The translations under genes were made by a program, and so were the position numbers. Below are positions 16,271 through 18,917 of a DNA stretch of 18,917 nt, one piece after another. Where the stretch lies: contig JAMQCK010000620.1 of assembly GCA_024196135.1 (NCBI GenBank), forward strand, positions 1-18,917, written 5' to 3'. Under the pieces are notes generated by a model. It was not told the DNA's origin, made no database searches, and saw nothing but the letters and a program-made list of their open reading frames with translations. Source of the DNA: Pleurotus ostreatus/Saccharomyces cerevisiae fusant (lineage: Eukaryota; Opisthokonta). The first letter of the stretch is position 1, and every line of letters starts with the position of its first letter.

Positions 16271-18686
16271 CTACGTGGCGCGCTGAAGGAAGCGAGAGAA
16301 GCTGCTCTGGACAGAGATCTTCTTCATGATTGTGGGCGCAGGCGCTGCGAAGATATCGTTGAGCCTGGACGGTCGTGCACGCCAAAAGCATACTCACGTT
16401 CTGTTAGGTCCTCCGAGTTGGCCTTCCGCTTGATGCTGTCCATCACCTCGCTCACCGCCGAACGGTCCAAGTCGTTTCGCGCCTTCACCAGGCCCTCGAC
16501 GAACTGCAGGTTCGGCCCGTGTATCTTCGCGAACTCAAAGAACGACAGGAAGATGAGGTCCTTCGACGCCTCGAGCATCGCGAGCACGAGGTTCATGATA
16601 TCGAACGCCGCCTCGAGTTCCTCGCGCTTCTTGTACCCGGAGAAGAACGAGAAGACCGCCTCGATGTCGTCCCCGATCTTGTTCGCCGCGGTGGGCATCT
16701 TGAGCTTTGAGGCGTTCGCAAGCGCGGTGAGGTAGGTGACGAGGAAGGATTCGATGAGGTCGTCGATGAGGAGGTCGAGTAAGGAGGGGTTGAGATAGGA
16801 TTGGAAGTCCTCCATGTAGTCTCGCAATGTTGCCACGATCTGCGCCATGACGTCGCCCTCGTACCAGGCCTGCTGGAACAAGGTCTTCGTCGCCGGCCGC
16901 AGATCGTTGAACATCATGTCAATGAGCGTCTGCGTGCACTTTCGCGCGACGTCGAGATACCCGTCGAACGCGCTGTTCAAGTGCTCGCTGATGGGCACCC
17001 GGTACTTCTCCGACACCAAGGGTTCCACGCGCGCGAGCAGCGCCTCCGTGTAGTCCGCGCTCTTGATTTGGTCGTTCGCGAGCGCGATGCAGTACTCCAT
17101 CAGGCCGGACGCAACCTCCTCCGGCTTCTCCGTCTGCTTCTTGAACTCGGCCTCGACGGTGCGCACCCACGTCTCCTGGATCCCGCGCATCACGCGATTC
17201 GTCTCCGCGACGACGCGCGCGAGAATCGCGCCCTGACCGCTCTCCGTAGCGAGGTCGATTTGCTGATTGACCATCTGAAAGAGGATGACCGCGCCCTGCA
17301 TGCCGTAGAGACCATCGCTGTCGATTTCTGGCGGCTCCGCGCGAGTAGTGAACTCGCCGACCTCGGTCTTCATCAGGTTGGCGGACCACTCGTCGAGCTT
17401 CTTAATGATGAGCTGAACGTAGTCCTCGATGAGGTCCTGCTCCTTGCCATCCAAGAGGGGCGGCTCCATAAGCTCGGGCGGGATGTTCAGCTCCTTCATG
17501 TCGGCCTTGTAGCTCTTGATCCAGTTGAAGAGCTCGAGAAGGACGCTGGCACCAGGGTCGGAGGCGACAAGCCTCTTCAAGGTGTTGTTGAGGGCTTTGT
17601 GGTACTCGCGGATGTAGAACGAGTACACCTCGTAGCTGGGTGGGAAGCAGGGCACGACATCGCTTTCTATGCGAATGATGTCCTGATACATCCAGCCGAT
17701 GTCGTTCAGGAAGCCAACAGGGTCGTTCGCGTACTGTTCATATGCGTCGCTGAAGGTCGCCTGGATAGACTCCGAAATGGCCTTCATGATCTTCGACCGG
17801 TAGTGCTTGATGACACGCGCGTTGGCTTGCATCGACTTGAACTTCGACGCCGCATCCATCTTCGCGGCCTTCTTAACCAGTCGAATGGCTATAGCCTGCA
17901 AGCGGCGGCGACGTGAGGTCATGAGGCGAACACTCCGCGGCTCGCGCACCTTCTCGTCCTCCCTGCCCTCGGTCTCGGCGATCTTGATGAGCTTCACGAC
18001 GACGTCTGGGTTCCCCGCGCGCACAATGCTCAGTACGTTCGACGCGAGGCCGATGATGTACTGGTCGAACGCCTCGATCACGCCGTTCAGGCGCTCGAAC
18101 CACTGCGAGAGGGTAGCGCGCGACTGCGCCGACGCCTTCTTCGCCTGGTGCATGGTCTCGTTGCGGAAGTCTTCGAGCTGCTTGAGCTGGAAGTGAATGA
18201 CAAGGAGATTGGGGGCAGGACCGAGGATGTCCTGACTGTCTTCCTCAAGCATGTTCTCGAGCATGTCTAGTCGCGAGTTCATCTCGAGGAGGTTCTGCAC
18301 CATCTCCTCCGTCTGCTCGAAATTCCTGTGCACCATGGACACCTGGGTCCGTTCAATACCTCTATACGTCTGTAGATGGTGCCACATACCCTACTGATCT
18401 GGTCGAACGTTGCAACATGGTTCTGGGGATCGTTGCATTCTCGGTCTATCTGCACCATCTCATCGCGGATGGTCTGCACATTCTTCCGCGTATTCAACAG
18501 CTTGCGGAGCCCTTCTCGCGTCGCGGTAAGCTGCTCCTTCACTCCTGTTCGTAGTCGTGCGTCTATGGAGGCCTTCTCCTTCTCGAGCTTCTTGCGATAC
18601 GCGGAGACCTTTGCCAGATCGTCGGGAGACTGCAGGTACTCCCCGATCGCCTGCGCCGCGGAGGCTGGGCCAGCAGCTGCAGCCAT
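16271..18686 (-). CDS. SEC6: Exocyst complex subunit SEC6 (EXOC3)
   Basis: Exons are 18390-18686, 16398-18342 and 16271-16344, with GT-AG introns of 47 and 53 nt, totalling 2316 nt (771 aa); yeast Sec6 is 805 aa. The N-terminus has the family's coiled-coil region (YRKKLEKEKASIDARL, then GVKEQLTATREGLRKLL, VQTIRDEM). The long C-terminal part is the helical-bundle SEC6 domain, with FPPSYEVYSFYIREYHKALN, LMEYCIALANDQ, DLRPATKTLFQQAWYEGD and the end ARNDLDRSAVSEVMDSIKRK. The spliced last exon adds PPAPTIMKKISVQSSFSRF-type residues. SEC6 is a core subunit of the octameric exocyst that tethers secretory vesicles at growing hyphal tips and septa and also binds the SNARE Sec9. The start is the first ATG after an A/T-rich leader. 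Nothing looks broken. Confidence 0.93.
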
Positions 18687-18864
18687 ATCGTGAAGAGTAG
18701 AAGACGGAGTTCGTGTAGTGTATCAGAGGTTCATGCAAAGAGTTCGTGGGATGCGCTGGCGTAGTGGCGATGGACGTAAGAAACAAGATGAATGCAGGTA
18801 ACAATTACCTCCATTTCGAGAGAACAATGGACGCGGCGTGATCCTGACCTTGTTCCGGGCATTC

Positions 18865-18917
18865 ATGTCGTTGACCCTCACGCGCCGCTGCGCGCGACTA
18901 ACAACACGGGCCGCAAG
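18865..18917 (+). CDS. Possible N-terminus of a divergent gene, cut by the window edge
   Basis: An ATG at 18865 opens MSLTLTRRCARLTTRAA up to the window end. The peptide is rich in Arg, Thr and Leu with no acidic residue, as in a mitochondrial targeting presequence. It would be transcribed divergently from SEC6, 178 bp apart. The start context is poor (T at -3), two upstream ATGs are present (near 18790 and 18828), and only 17 codons are visible, so this is tentative. Confidence 0.3.
   Translation, partial: MSLTLTRRCARLTTRAA

Noticed and set aside
16801..17916. 371-codon open frame on the plus strand
   Set aside because: It lies wholly antisense to SEC6 exon 2. Its Leu/Arg/Val/His-rich composition is typical of the shadow of a GC-rich gene, and it has no family features.

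Overview
The window looks like nuclear DNA of a filamentous basidiomycete, probably an agaricomycete. The evidence is a GC-rich, densely packed gene set on both strands, many short GT-AG introns (mostly 43-56 nt) with CTAAY-type branch points, and recognisable fungal families: an NNF1 kinetochore subunit, the exocyst subunit SEC6, a MYND-finger protein, an AflY/questin-oxidase-like enzyme and a basidiomycete-type degenerate protein kinase. No rRNA, transposase or CRISPR array is visible. All gene models here were spliced by hand from the sequence.

Layout, left to right. Positions 1-1035 (+) are the 3' part of an unrecognised Ser/Pro-rich protein. Positions 1036-2572 hold no gene I can support, only a split tRNA-like signal. 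Positions 2573-3502 (+) carry a compact seven-exon gene that is invisible as one long reading frame but splices into a 206-aa NNF1/PMF1-like protein. Three metabolic genes then follow head to tail on the minus strand: an AflY/questin-oxidase-like protein (3610-5381, 500 aa), a microsomal-type epoxide hydrolase (5854-7982, 396 aa) and a phosphatidylserine decarboxylase family proenzyme with a GGST self-cleavage site (8605-11069, 541 aa). Next on the minus strand is a 599-aa MYND zinc-finger protein (11748-13646). A 288-bp divergent promoter separates it from a plus-strand degenerate kinase-like gene (13935-15020, 361 aa). A 96-aa unrecognised protein with a 6-nt first exon follows (15588-15931, +). 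SEC6 (16271-18686, minus, 771 aa) closes the window, with a possible divergent gene start at its right edge.

How the genes relate: NNF1 and SEC6 are housekeeping genes (kinetochore MIND complex; exocyst). The oxidase-hydrolase-decarboxylase run has a TATA box before two of its three genes and could be a small metabolic group, but no core synthase is present, so this is only a hypothesis. The most unusual structures are two four-copy minisatellites in the last introns of two neighbouring genes. One is an 18-bp unit in the epoxide hydrolase that preserves a hexapeptide frame joined to the last exon. The other is a 20-bp unit in the decarboxylase inside an intron that is open in frame with the preceding exon. 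Also notable are a GC-AG intron, a MYND finger lacking one zinc ligand and a kinase with NED in place of HRD.
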